Below are positions 17,208 through 25,292 of a DNA stretch of 64,000 bases, in pieces. The DNA comes from Brevibacillus dissolubilis. GTDB lineage: Bacteria > Bacillota > Bacilli > Brevibacillales > Brevibacillaceae. Every line of letters begins with the position of its first letter. Position 1 is the stretch's first letter. The notes beneath the pieces were generated by a model, which worked only from the letters and a program-made list of their open reading frames with translations, did not search any database and was not told the DNA's origin. Location: assembly GCF_006170445.1 (NCBI RefSeq), contig NZ_VCNA01000006.1, positions 124,001 through 188,000 on the forward strand. The letters run 5' to 3'. The position numbers were made by a program, and so were the translations under genes.

Positions 17208-18158
17208 CTAGGCTTGAAGTTCACCAATCATGATGCGCAACACATTAGGCTGATCGGCCAGTTCCCGTGTGCCTGCACCATAGCCGATGGTCTCGACCGT
17301 CATAGAAGGCAGGGGACCGAAGAATTTGACCAATGCCGCGGCGATTCCAGCTCCGGTCGGGGTGGTCAGTTCTTTTTGGATGGTGGTGGCTCGGAGAGGG
17401 ATACCTTTGAGCATCTCAAGAGTGGCTGGGGCTGGGACTGGGTAGAGTCCATGGTCACAGCGGACGAAGCCGTTACCGGTAGGAACAGGGCCGCTGTAGA
17501 GCGCATCGATCCCAAGCTCCTCCAACGCAATCGCGACGCCGACGATATCCACGATGGAGTCAAGGGCTCCGACCTCATGAAAGTGGACGGTCTCGATCGG
17601 AATACCGTGAATCTTGGCCTCAGCTACTCCGATCTCGTGAAAAATAGCGAGGGCGCGTTCTGTGACACGCGGGGCAAAGCCTGCTGATTTGATCATCTCG
17701 ACGATCTCGGAGTAGCGGCGGTGATGGTGAGGATGGCTATGGTCGTGATCATGAGAGTGATGATGATGGTGATCATGGGAGTGGTCGTGAGCATGATCGT
17801 GGGAATGCTCATGGCTGTGATCGTGAGAATGAGAGTGATCGTGGTCGTGGCTGTGATCATGAGAGTGATGATGATCGTGGCCATGATTGTGAGAATGAAT
17901 GTGCAGTTGGAGACCGTGATCATGACTGTGCGAATGATCATGAGAATGCCCGTGACCGCCCTCCAAATCAATCACATCCACCTTAAGGGCACTGACCCCT
18001 TTTTTCACTACATTTTTCCACTCAAGGCGAAACTCGCCCAAAGGCAGCTTCCGAAGCTCCTGTTCCACCTTGTTACGGTCAGCCCCCGCATTGACCAGGG
18101 CTGCTAATGTCATATCTCCGGCAAGTCCGGAGAAACAATCCAAGTACGCAATCCGCAT
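17208..18158 (-). CDS. larC1: LarC1-type protein (N-terminal half of LarC) with giant His-rich insert
   Basis: 316 residues. It has the LarC N-domain start (MRIAYLDCFSGLAGDM), then SEIVEMI, FHEVGALDSIVDIVG, ALYSGPVPTGNGFVRC, HGLYPVPAPATLE, TPTGAGIAAAL and the end GYGAGTRELADQPNVLR, where the natural LarC1/LarC2 border lies. Between about residues 67 and 150 is a stretch with some 42 His, mostly HSHD-type repeats, well beyond the short His loops of other LarC proteins. It probably stores or delivers Ni. No LarC2 part is fused; it is on the opposite strand. ATG 18158 has a moderate ribosome site (GAAAGGACGAG). Confidence 0.9.
   Translation of the reverse strand: MRIAYLDCFSGLAGDMTLAALVNAGADRNKVEQELRKLPLGEFRLEWKNVVKKGVSALKVDVIDLEGGHGHSHDHSHSHDHGLQLHIHSHNHGHDHHHSHDHSHDHDHSHSHDHSHEHSHDHAHDHSHDHHHHHSHDHDHSHPHHHRRYSEIVEMIKSAGFAPRVTERALAIFHEIGVAEAKIHGIPIETVHFHEVGALDSIVDIVGVAIALEELGIDALYSGPVPTGNGFVRCDHGLYPVPAPATLEMLKGIPLRATTIQKELTTPTGAGIAAALVKFFGPLPSMTVETIGYGAGTRELADQPNVLRIMIGELQA
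17715..17965. repeat. Low-complexity His-codon repeat inside larC1
   Basis: About 250 bases of degenerate 6- and 12-base units (GTGATCATGAGA-like on the + strand) that encode the His-Ser/Asp repeats. It is prone to slippage and length change. Confidence 0.85.
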
Positions 18159-18314
18159 CTTGTCTCGTCCTTTCTATGTATCAGGTTAAATAGACTGGCA
18201 ACTTGTGCTGTCTTTTTGTATCATGAGAGAAAGTATGTTCGGTATATCGTACACCATACCTACATAAGTGTATCATCGCAGGCGAGAGCCTGTCAGCAGG
18301 AGTGAAGATTTCCG

Positions 18315-19439
18315 ATGCTTTCGTTTATTCATACAGCAGATATACATTTGGATGCACCACTGGTTTCTTTATCTTCGGTGTATGAACAGAGACAATATGA
18401 TTTTCGACTGACGATGAGCCGCATCCGTGATCTGGTCATAAGCAAGCAGGTTGATTTTTGGCTGATCGCCGGAGATCTGCTTGAGTACCACGGTGGGACT
18501 CGTGCGACTGCTCTGTTTTTGCGGGATTTGTTCGCAAGTGTTGATCCGGTGCCTGTCTGCATCGCACCGGGCAACCATGATCCATGGATGGAGGATTCGT
18601 TTTACCAGACCATCGAGTGGCCGGCCAATGTGTTTTTCTTCACAGGAGAGTGGGGCGTATATGAGTTCCCGGAGAAATCCTGTGTGATCTATGGCTGGGG
18701 CTTCCCGCAGGCGCATGTGCCAGAGTCACCATTAGACCGCTTTCCCGGCAGATTGGACGGGTATCAGCATCATCTGATGGTGCTGCATGGCACGGTATTG
18801 ACCAGTGAGCCGACCGAGCATCAGCCGTATGCACCACTTCAGCTGAGCGATCTGGCGAAGACAGGTGTCAATTATGTGGCGCTCGGGCATATTCACAAGC
18901 CGATGCAGTTTCCCCATCCGACCAAAGGGACACCCTTTGCCGCTTACCCTGGCTCACCAGAGGGCTTGACGGTCAAAGAGCAGGGGCCAAGAGCTGTCTT
19001 GTTCGGTCAGGTGGATGAAGCGGGACAGGTGCGACTTACCCCGATCCCTGTTCAATCCCGTCAAATTCTCCGTGTCGAGTGGCAGGCTTCTGGGGTAGAG
19101 ACGGTCGATGCGCTGCTTGCCCGTCTGCAGGAGGACCTGCGTGAGATTGATTCGGACAGCCTCTTGTATCTGACACTGACAGGGGAGCGCGCGAGTCACT
19201 TGATTCCGCCATTGGAGCTGATCAGAGGGCAGCTGCAACGTTTCTTTTACCTTCATCTAGAGGATGAGACGTGGCCCGACATCGACGAAGACAAGCTCCT
19301 GACCGACTACGGAATACTTGGGCGATGGATCAAAAAGCTCCGGGATATCGAGGAGACTGCCACAGACGTACGCGAGCGTGAGACTGCCAGACTGGCCCGT
19401 CAGGAAGCGACCAAGCGAATCGGGGGGATGCTCAGATGA
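18315..19439 (+). CDS. yhaO: DNA repair metallophosphoesterase YhaO (SbcD/Mre11-like)
   Basis: 374 residues. The N-terminal calcineurin-type phosphoesterase motifs of Mre11/SbcD are present: HTADIHLDAP, LIAGDLLEY, APGNHDPW, LHGT and ALGHIHKP. The C-terminal part is a capping and partner-binding region. It forms a two-gene unit with yhaN: its TGA overlaps the yhaN ATG (ATGA at 19436-19439). By analogy with SbcCD/Mre11-Rad50 the pair should process DNA ends, though Bacillus has a separate SbcCD. Confidence 0.92.
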   Translation: MLSFIHTADIHLDAPLVSLSSVYEQRQYDFRLTMSRIRDLVISKQVDFWLIAGDLLEYHGGTRATALFLRDLFASVDPVPVCIAPGNHDPWMEDSFYQTIEWPANVFFFTGEWGVYEFPEKSCVIYGWGFPQAHVPESPLDRFPGRLDGYQHHLMVLHGTVLTSEPTEHQPYAPLQLSDLAKTGVNYVALGHIHKPMQFPHPTKGTPFAAYPGSPEGLTVKEQGPRAVLFGQVDEAGQVRLTPIPVQSRQILRVEWQASGVETVDALLARLQEDLREIDSDSLLYLTLTGERASHLIPPLELIRGQLQRFFYLHLEDETWPDIDEDKLLTDYGILGRWIKKLRDIEETATDVRERETARLARQEATKRIGGMLR

Positions 19440-22400
19440 TTATCAAGGAACTCACCATCAAGGGCTTCGGCAAATGGAGCAATACCACGTTTCCTTTCGC
19501 ACCTGGTCTCAACCTCTTTACCGCCCCCAATGAAGCAGGCAAGTCGACCTTGATGCAGGCTCTCATCGCATCCCTCTATGGCATGAAAAAAGATTATGTC
19601 CGCGTCACCCGTTATGTAGACGAATATGAACGGTATTACCCATGGGACAGGGCTTCTTATGAGACGATTGTCCGTTATATGCTCCATCAGCAGGATTTTC
19701 GTCTGCACCGCAATCTGGCCAAAGACCGCGAACAATCCAAGCTGTATCTCGAGCCGGAATTGACCGACATCACGATGCAATACCAAGAGGACCGGCGAAA
19801 AGAGTTCAATTTTATCGAACGGCATATTGGGCTGAACCGCACGCTTTTTACCGATGTCACATGGATCAGGCAAGACGCTCTGCAAGCCGCTGAAAATCTG
19901 GTACCCTCCCTCACCCGTCAGGATGATGACCCGCTGATCCAGCGTCTCTTGGCAGGCTTCGAGCAGGATCTGACTGCCATCGGTAAAAAAGAAAATGCGG
20001 AAAGCACCCAGCTTGGAAAAGTAACCAAACAGCTCAATCAGGCCCGCCAATCCTTGGAACAGTCCGAACAAGCCTGGGAGTCTGTCCAGCATCTCACGCT
20101 CGCGGTCGCTCGCTGGCAAGCAGAATTGCAGGAGCTTGGCAAGCGGCAGGAACAGCTGAGCAGCCATCTGTATGCCCTACAGGCTGAAGACCAGACCTGG
20201 CAATCCAGATGGGAGCGTACATACGAAGTGAAGACAGCGGGTCAACTGCTGATTTGGGAAGAGCAGAGTACAGATGAGCACGAACGGGAAGCGCACCGTA
20301 ACACCCATGAACGGTTAAGCCACATCGAACAGCGTCTGGAGGAAATCAACCAGATCAAGGCAGCGGCTGCTGAGTCTGCCGTCGAGCAGCATGATCGGGA
20401 CGGATTTACGTATCTTTCGTTCCAAGACATACCAGAAGAAGAGTGGCAGCAGTTTCTCAAAGGCTGGTATGCATTCTCTGCGCATGAGGAATCTACTACG
20501 GGGGTATCTGATCAGGTACTATCCATGGCGGACTCTGTACAAGTAACATCTGGGACAGATTTTGCCCAAGTATTAACAGCGTCAGAGCCCACTACACCAC
20601 AATCTACCCCGTCATCACAAGCAGCAGTTTCGCTTAACCAACTGCAGAGCGATTACCGCCACGGCTGGGAATATGTCCGGCAGATCGAAGAATCCCGCCA
20701 AGTCCTGTTTCAACTGATCCCTAAGAAAACGGAGCAGGAAAAAATATTTCACTCCCTTCAAGCCGACCTGACCGCGTGGGAGAAGAACGAGCGGGCTTGG
20801 CAGGAAGCGAAGGCACACGACCAAAGATTGCAGGACGATCATCCAGCTATCTTGCTTTTTGATGAACAGCTAGCACGTGCCGCTTATGACTTTTTTACAA
20901 ATCAGCCAACGGTTGCTACGCATGTTGCCCAGCAAGCTACCGGGACGGATCAACGGGCAATATTACCAACTGGAGAAGATCAGCAAGCCGAATACCAAAA
21001 CCCCGTACCAACTGGAGCATCTCAGCCTGTGACTGTTGATCACGATCTCAACCGCACCCCAAGCCGAGTCAGTGACAGGGGGCGTACGAGCCGGGCGTCT
21101 TCGCAGAAGGCAATGCGCCGTAAAACCTTTGGACTAACCGCAGGGGGCTTGGCTCTGTTGTTGCTGGCTGCTGCGGTCGCAGGGGCAACACTCTCATGGG
21201 GCATGGCCGCTATTCTTGTTCCAGCTGTGTTGGCTCTCTTAATGGGAGCGGGGGCTTATTTCCTGCTCAGTTATACACCGAAGAGTGGTTCAACGAATGT
21301 GAATGCGTCTCAAGCGCCTGTTCAATCAACTGACGTGAACTCGTCACAAGGATCGATCCACCCTTCAAACATGAACCGATCCGATGTGCCGAATACCGAT
21401 CCAACAGCACCGAGTGCATATGTTGTGGATCTGTTTTCAACTACAGCCACCAATCCGTATCAGTCAACAGAACTCTCCCAGTGGCTGACCCGACTCCAAA
21501 TCCATACTCTGTCGGATCTCTTAGAACTGGAGAAATACTATGACACTTGGGCTGACACCAAAAATGCAGTCGCATTTCACGAACGCTGGTTCAGCCAGCA
21601 GCCATATCGAGACAAAGCAGAGCTTGTCGCCCGGCACGACACCGCCCGCCAAGCTTGGGAAGAGACCCTAAGAGCCACGACTGAGTCCGAACTCCGTATC
21701 GAGGAAGCAGAAGCGTCGCTTACCCGGTTGCTCGATTTTTACAACGCAGCTGACTGGCAGACCTTCTTGGCTTTTCGTGAAACCCATCTGTCCGAGATCC
21801 ACCGGGAAGAGGCGAAGCGGGATGAGCAGGAGGAGCGCCGCCGAATCCAGACCCGTTTGGAGACCTATATGCTGAGATGGGGCGTCCCACCGCACCTGCC
21901 GTTCGCTGAAGCTGTACAGCTTGTGGTAGAGGAGCATGCAGAGTGGGAGCGCAAGGCACGGGAAGAGCAGGCGCGTCTTGCGCAAGAGCTTCATCACGAG
22001 CGCCTGCGTGCGCAGCAAGTCCGTGAACAGGAGGTGTACGAGCAAGAAAAGGCTCAGCTTCTTGCCGACTGGGAAGAAAATACCCGCAACCTCCTGCGGG
22101 AGCGGCGCACCCACAATGAGCAACAGCGTCTCCAGCTGCAAAAAGAACGAAGCCAGCTCGAACAGCAGCTGGGTGATTTGCGGGAAAAGATTGCCCGCGC
22201 CCAGGGCGAGATCGGTCAGCGTGGCGAGGTGTCATGGGCCAAGGCAAAAAGCTCCTATGAGGAAGCCTCACAAGCCATGCATGAATTGCTGCAGCGCCGG
22301 GATGCCTTGACACTGGCCAAAGACACCCTGCAAGCCGCGATGAAAGAATGGCAGAGGGAAGTCTCCCCGGATGTCAATGAACTCGCTTCTGCCATCGCAT

Positions 22401-22780
22401 CAAGGATTACAGAGGAACGATACAACGACGTTCGGATGGACCCGCTGAACCACTTTTCGATCCGGGTGATTGACCCGCAAAGCCAGGACGTGGTGAAGCA
22501 GGAGCAACTGTCGAGCGGGACGCAGGACCAGCTTTATTTTGCACAGAGGATTTCGCTTCTGCGTCACCTCAGTGCGGAGCGGGAGCCGTTGCCGTTATTT
22601 TTGGATGATCATTTTATCCACTATGATGAGGCTCGGTTGGAGCGGGCGCTTAAGCTTTTGCTGGAGATGGCGGGAGAGCATCAGATCTTTCTGTTTTCCT
22701 GCCAGCATCGGGAAAAAGCATACTTGGAGCCGTTGATTACAGGTGAGAAGCGGCATCGGATTCATGACTTGACTGCTTAA
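19436..22780 (+). CDS. yhaN: AAA family ATPase YhaN (Rad50/SbcC-like, membrane-anchored)
   Basis: 1114 residues. The N-terminal Walker A is APNEAGKST (about 30-38); the ABC signature LSSGTQDQ is at about 1025 and the Walker B LPLFLDDHF at about 1052. Coiled coils fill the arms (Glu/Gln/Arg-rich). In the centre, about residues 566-612, two adjacent hydrophobic helices (LTAGGLALLLLAAAVAGATL and a second one) are flanked on each side by Ser/Thr/Pro/Gln-rich linkers. So the apex of the coiled coil, where Rad50 has its zinc hook, is a membrane hairpin. Translationally coupled to yhaO. Confidence 0.9.
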   Translation: MIIKELTIKGFGKWSNTTFPFAPGLNLFTAPNEAGKSTLMQALIASLYGMKKDYVRVTRYVDEYERYYPWDRASYETIVRYMLHQQDFRLHRNLAKDREQSKLYLEPELTDITMQYQEDRRKEFNFIERHIGLNRTLFTDVTWIRQDALQAAENLVPSLTRQDDDPLIQRLLAGFEQDLTAIGKKENAESTQLGKVTKQLNQARQSLEQSEQAWESVQHLTLAVARWQAELQELGKRQEQLSSHLYALQAEDQTWQSRWERTYEVKTAGQLLIWEEQSTDEHEREAHRNTHERLSHIEQRLEEINQIKAAAAESAVEQHDRDGFTYLSFQDIPEEEWQQFLKGWYAFSAHEESTTGVSDQVLSMADSVQVTSGTDFAQVLTASEPTTPQSTPSSQAAVSLNQLQSDYRHGWEYVRQIEESRQVLFQLIPKKTEQEKIFHSLQADLTAWEKNERAWQEAKAHDQRLQDDHPAILLFDEQLARAAYDFFTNQPTVATHVAQQATGTDQRAILPTGEDQQAEYQNPVPTGASQPVTVDHDLNRTPSRVSDRGRTSRASSQKAMRRKTFGLTAGGLALLLLAAAVAGATLSWGMAAILVPAVLALLMGAGAYFLLSYTPKSGSTNVNASQAPVQSTDVNSSQGSIHPSNMNRSDVPNTDPTAPSAYVVDLFSTTATNPYQSTELSQWLTRLQIHTLSDLLELEKYYDTWADTKNAVAFHERWFSQQPYRDKAELVARHDTARQAWEETLRATTESELRIEEAEASLTRLLDFYNAADWQTFLAFRETHLSEIHREEAKRDEQEERRRIQTRLETYMLRWGVPPHLPFAEAVQLVVEEHAEWERKAREEQARLAQELHHERLRAQQVREQEVYEQEKAQLLADWEENTRNLLRERRTHNEQQRLQLQKERSQLEQQLGDLREKIARAQGEIGQRGEVSWAKAKSSYEEASQAMHELLQRRDALTLAKDTLQAAMKEWQREVSPDVNELASAIASRITEERYNDVRMDPLNHFSIRVIDPQSQDVVKQEQLSSGTQDQLYFAQRISLLRHLSAEREPLPLFLDDHFIHYDEARLERALKLLLEMAGEHQIFLFSCQHREKAYLEPLITGEKRHRIHDLTA

Positions 22781-22804
22781 CACGCTGATTAGACCGACAT
22801 CAAG

Positions 22805-22866
22805 AAAAGACCGCATGAATCCATTCCCTATTTAGTAACGGAAACGGATTACATACGGTCTTTTTG
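22805..22866. terminator. Terminator after yhaN, also usable by the convergent gene
   Basis: Interrupted long stem: AAAAGACCG at the left arm, CGGTCTTTTT at the right arm, with inner pairing of AATCC and GGATT. Confidence 0.65.
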
Positions 22867-22880
22867 ATTCTTATTGCTGA

Positions 22881-24086
22881 TTAAAGCTGCTGCTCCAGCA
22901 TGGTCAAGAACAGCCCCACGTCTGTTACCACACCAACCGTTTGAGACGAGCCGCGGTCCATCAGCTTGGTCACGACAGCCGGGTTGATATCTACGCAGAC
23001 AGTTTTGATCCAGCTTGGCATCATGTTGCCTGTTCCGATTGCATGAAGCATCGTGGAGAGCATAATCACCATATCAGCGTCATGCACTTGGTTTGCATAT
23101 TGGGCTTGTGCTTCAATCAAGTCCATCAGGGTGTCAGGCAATGGACCGTCGTCACGGATGGAGCCAGCCAATACGAATGGCACGTCATGGCTCACACATT
23201 CGTACATGATGCCGCTGGTCAGCGTGCCGTCTTTGACCGCTTCTGCGATGGAGCCGGAACGGTTGATGCTGTTGATCGCCCGCATGTGGTTTTTGTGTCC
23301 ACCGCGAACGACAGAGCCGGTATCCAGATTCACCCCGAGTGAGGTGCCGAACAGAGCGCGTTCGATATCGTGCACGGCGAGCGCATTACCGGACAGGAGT
23401 GCGTTCACATAGCCTTTGCGGATCATCTTTTGGAAGGCTTCCTGACCGCCTGTATGGATGACAACAGGGCCTGCGACGAATACGATTTTACCGTTGCGGG
23501 CATGGATATCACGCATTTCCTCTGCCAGCTTCTTTACGATGACCTCGACGCGGCGCTCAGAGCTTACCTCGTTGTTCATGAAGGCAAAATCATTGTCTGC
23601 TCCCGGCTCTTCCTGTGGAGTGTTCACGATGCGTACACCCGCGCTGCCGCAGATGACAGCGTCACCTTTTTTGATATCGCGCAGCTTGACACAGTGGACT
23701 TCGTCGCCCTTGATTACGAGGCAGGCGTCCATCCGCTGATGCAAGGCACGGGTCCATTTGCCGTTGAGATACACCTCTGTAGCATGATTGGTGGTGGAGT
23801 AGAAGTCGTCTGCGACGGTTTTGTCCTTTTCCGCCGGCTTGACGGTAGGGGTCTGAGCTTGTGTCGGGATGGTACAACCCATGTTGATCAGCTCATTGAG
23901 GATCAGCTCCAGCTTGTCCTCTGCGACATTCAGAGCGACACGGGCTACAGACAGGTCGTCGAGCTGTTCACCGATATGCAGCTGGAGTACCCGGTAGCGA
24001 CCGTTGTACTGCTCGGTGGAAGCGTCAATCTTTTTTAACACGTCGTCACGGATAATATGACCATGGACTTCAATAATATGTTCCAT
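22881..24086 (-). CDS. TIGR00300 family protein (LOR/SDH-domain; putative nickel-pincer-dependent ornithine cyclodeaminase)
   Basis: 401 residues, full length for TIGR00300, a family found in archaea, cyanobacterial AgrE/ArgZ and some bacteria. Recognised by EVHGHIIRDD, LHIGEQLDD, FVAGPVVIHTGG, NALLSGNALAVHDIERALFG, GGHKNHMRAIN and PFVLAGSIRDDGPLPD. From memory, members convert ornithine to proline, and current databases describe the family as nickel-pincer-nucleotide dependent; I cannot verify that here. That would fit the larC1/larC2 genes 5 kb upstream. The ATG at 24086 is preceded by AAGGAGG. Divergent from lipA. Confidence 0.82.
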   Translation of the reverse strand: MEHIIEVHGHIIRDDVLKKIDASTEQYNGRYRVLQLHIGEQLDDLSVARVALNVAEDKLELILNELINMGCTIPTQAQTPTVKPAEKDKTVADDFYSTTNHATEVYLNGKWTRALHQRMDACLVIKGDEVHCVKLRDIKKGDAVICGSAGVRIVNTPQEEPGADNDFAFMNNEVSSERRVEVIVKKLAEEMRDIHARNGKIVFVAGPVVIHTGGQEAFQKMIRKGYVNALLSGNALAVHDIERALFGTSLGVNLDTGSVVRGGHKNHMRAINSINRSGSIAEAVKDGTLTSGIMYECVSHDVPFVLAGSIRDDGPLPDTLMDLIEAQAQYANQVHDADMVIMLSTMLHAIGTGNMMPSWIKTVCVDINPAVVTKLMDRGSSQTVGVVTDVGLFLTMLEQQL

Positions 24087-24222
24087 CTATGAAAACCTCC
24101 TTGGGGATATTTGGCTGAAACATGAGGAATATGTACAAACTTTTTATTAGTATATAGGTTGCCCTATGGTCCTTCCAAGTAGTTGCACTAAAATGGATGT
24201 TTATACAAGTATGCTGTTTTTG

Positions 24223-24252
24223 TTGCCCGTCCGAACGGCGTTCAACTATAAT
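24223..24252 (+). promoter_or_regulatory. lipA promoter with inverted repeat in the spacer
   Basis: TTGCCC at 24223-24228, 18-base spacer, TATAAT at 24247-24252. The spacer holds GAAC-GGC-GTTC (24233-24243), a perfect inverted repeat placed where a repressor would block polymerase. Confidence 0.6.
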
Positions 24253-24287
24253 GAGGTTGACCCTATGGAGTGAGGAGTGTAATCCGC

Positions 24288-25175
24288 ATGACGCTACGTA
24301 AACCAGAATGGCTCAAAATCAATCTGGTCTCCGGTGAAAAGCTTGAGGCTTTTAAAGAATTGAAACAAACTATGCGTGGTAAAACTTTACATACCGTTTG
24401 TGAAGAAGCGAAATGTCCAAATATCCATGAGTGTTGGGCGAACCGTACCGCCACGTTCATGATTCTTGGTGATATCTGTACCCGCGCTTGTCGTTTCTGT
24501 GCTGTCAAAACTGGTCTGCCGACAGAACTTGATCTGGCCGAACCAGAACGCGTGGCCGAAGCAGCAGAGCAAATGGGGTTAAAACACGTGGTCGTCACCT
24601 CTGTAGCCCGTGATGATCTGGCAGACGGGGGCGCGCAGATTTTTGCTGAGACCATCAAGGCGATCCGCAAACGTCTCCCATTGGCAACCGTTGAGGTGCT
24701 GATTCCAGACTTCCTCGGCAACTGGGATTCACTCAAGGTGGTTATGGATGCACGCCCAGATGTATTGAACCACAACATCGAAGCAGTGCGCCGCCTGTCC
24801 GACCGTGTGCGTGCCCGTGCCAAATACGACCGTACCCTGGAGCTTTTGCGTCAGGCCAAATTGATGCAGCCAGACATCCCAACCAAGTCCAGCCTGATGA
24901 TCGGGGTAGGAGAGACCATTGAAGAGATTATTGAAACCATGGATGACCTTCGTTCCGTGGATTGCAATATCATGACAATCGGTCAATACCTGCAGCCAAC
25001 CAAAAAGCACCTGGATGTCGTGAACTATTATCATCCAGATGAATTCGCCATGCTTCGTGAAGAAGGCATGAAACGTGGATTCAGTCACGTCGAATCAGGT
25101 CCATTGGTACGCAGCTCGTATCATGCCCATGAACAGGCAGATGCAGCGAAGCAGACCATCGCGGCCAATCAATAA
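24288..25175 (+). CDS. lipA: Lipoyl synthase LipA
   Basis: 295 residues. It is a radical SAM enzyme that inserts two sulfurs into octanoyl groups on carrier proteins. Both Fe-S sites are intact: auxiliary cluster [12 protein letters not shown] (C38, C43, C49) and radical [11 protein letters not shown] (C64, C68, C71). The C-terminal [13 protein letters not shown] also matches. Very close to Bacillus LipA over its length. ATG 24288 lies 10 bases after GAGGAG; the GTG at 24270 is part of the ribosome-site region. Needs Fe-S assembly, consistent with yutI and yutM in the same window. Confidence 0.97.
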   Translation: MTLRKPEWLKINLVSGEKLEAFKELKQTMRGKTLHTVCEEAKCPNIHECWANRTATFMILGDICTRACRFCAVKTGLPTELDLAEPERVAEAAEQMGLKHVVVTSVARDDLADGGAQIFAETIKAIRKRLPLATVEVLIPDFLGNWDSLKVVMDARPDVLNHNIEAVRRLSDRVRARAKYDRTLELLRQAKLMQPDIPTKSSLMIGVGETIEEIIETMDDLRSVDCNIMTIGQYLQPTKKHLDVVNYYHPDEFAMLREEGMKRGFSHVESGPLVRSSYHAHEQADAAKQTIAANQ

Positions 25176-25197
25176 TCAAAACCCAATCAACCCATAG

Positions 25198-25234
25198 AAA
25201 AATCCCCTTTGTCATCTCGACAGAGGGGATTTTT
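25198..25234. terminator. Bidirectional terminator after lipA
   Basis: Sixteen-base stem AAAAATCCCCTTTGTC / GACAGAGGGGATTTTT. Confidence 0.85.
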
Positions 25235-25292
25235 CATAAGCTACAGGTCAGGTAGCAGAGGTGTCTCTATGGCTCTTTGTAATCAGAAGTTG

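Noticed and set aside
17715-17965. Repeat array looking like a CRISPR or minisatellite
   Set aside because: There are no spacers; it is coding and explains the His-rich segment of LarC1.
18315-22780. Phage-defence nuclease/ATPase system
   Set aside because: YhaO-YhaN is a conserved housekeeping-type pair in Bacilli with no surrounding defence or mobility genes.
24233-24243. LexA (SOS) box before lipA
   Set aside because: The spacer is 3 rather than 4 bases and lipA is not an SOS gene; kept only as an unassigned inverted repeat.
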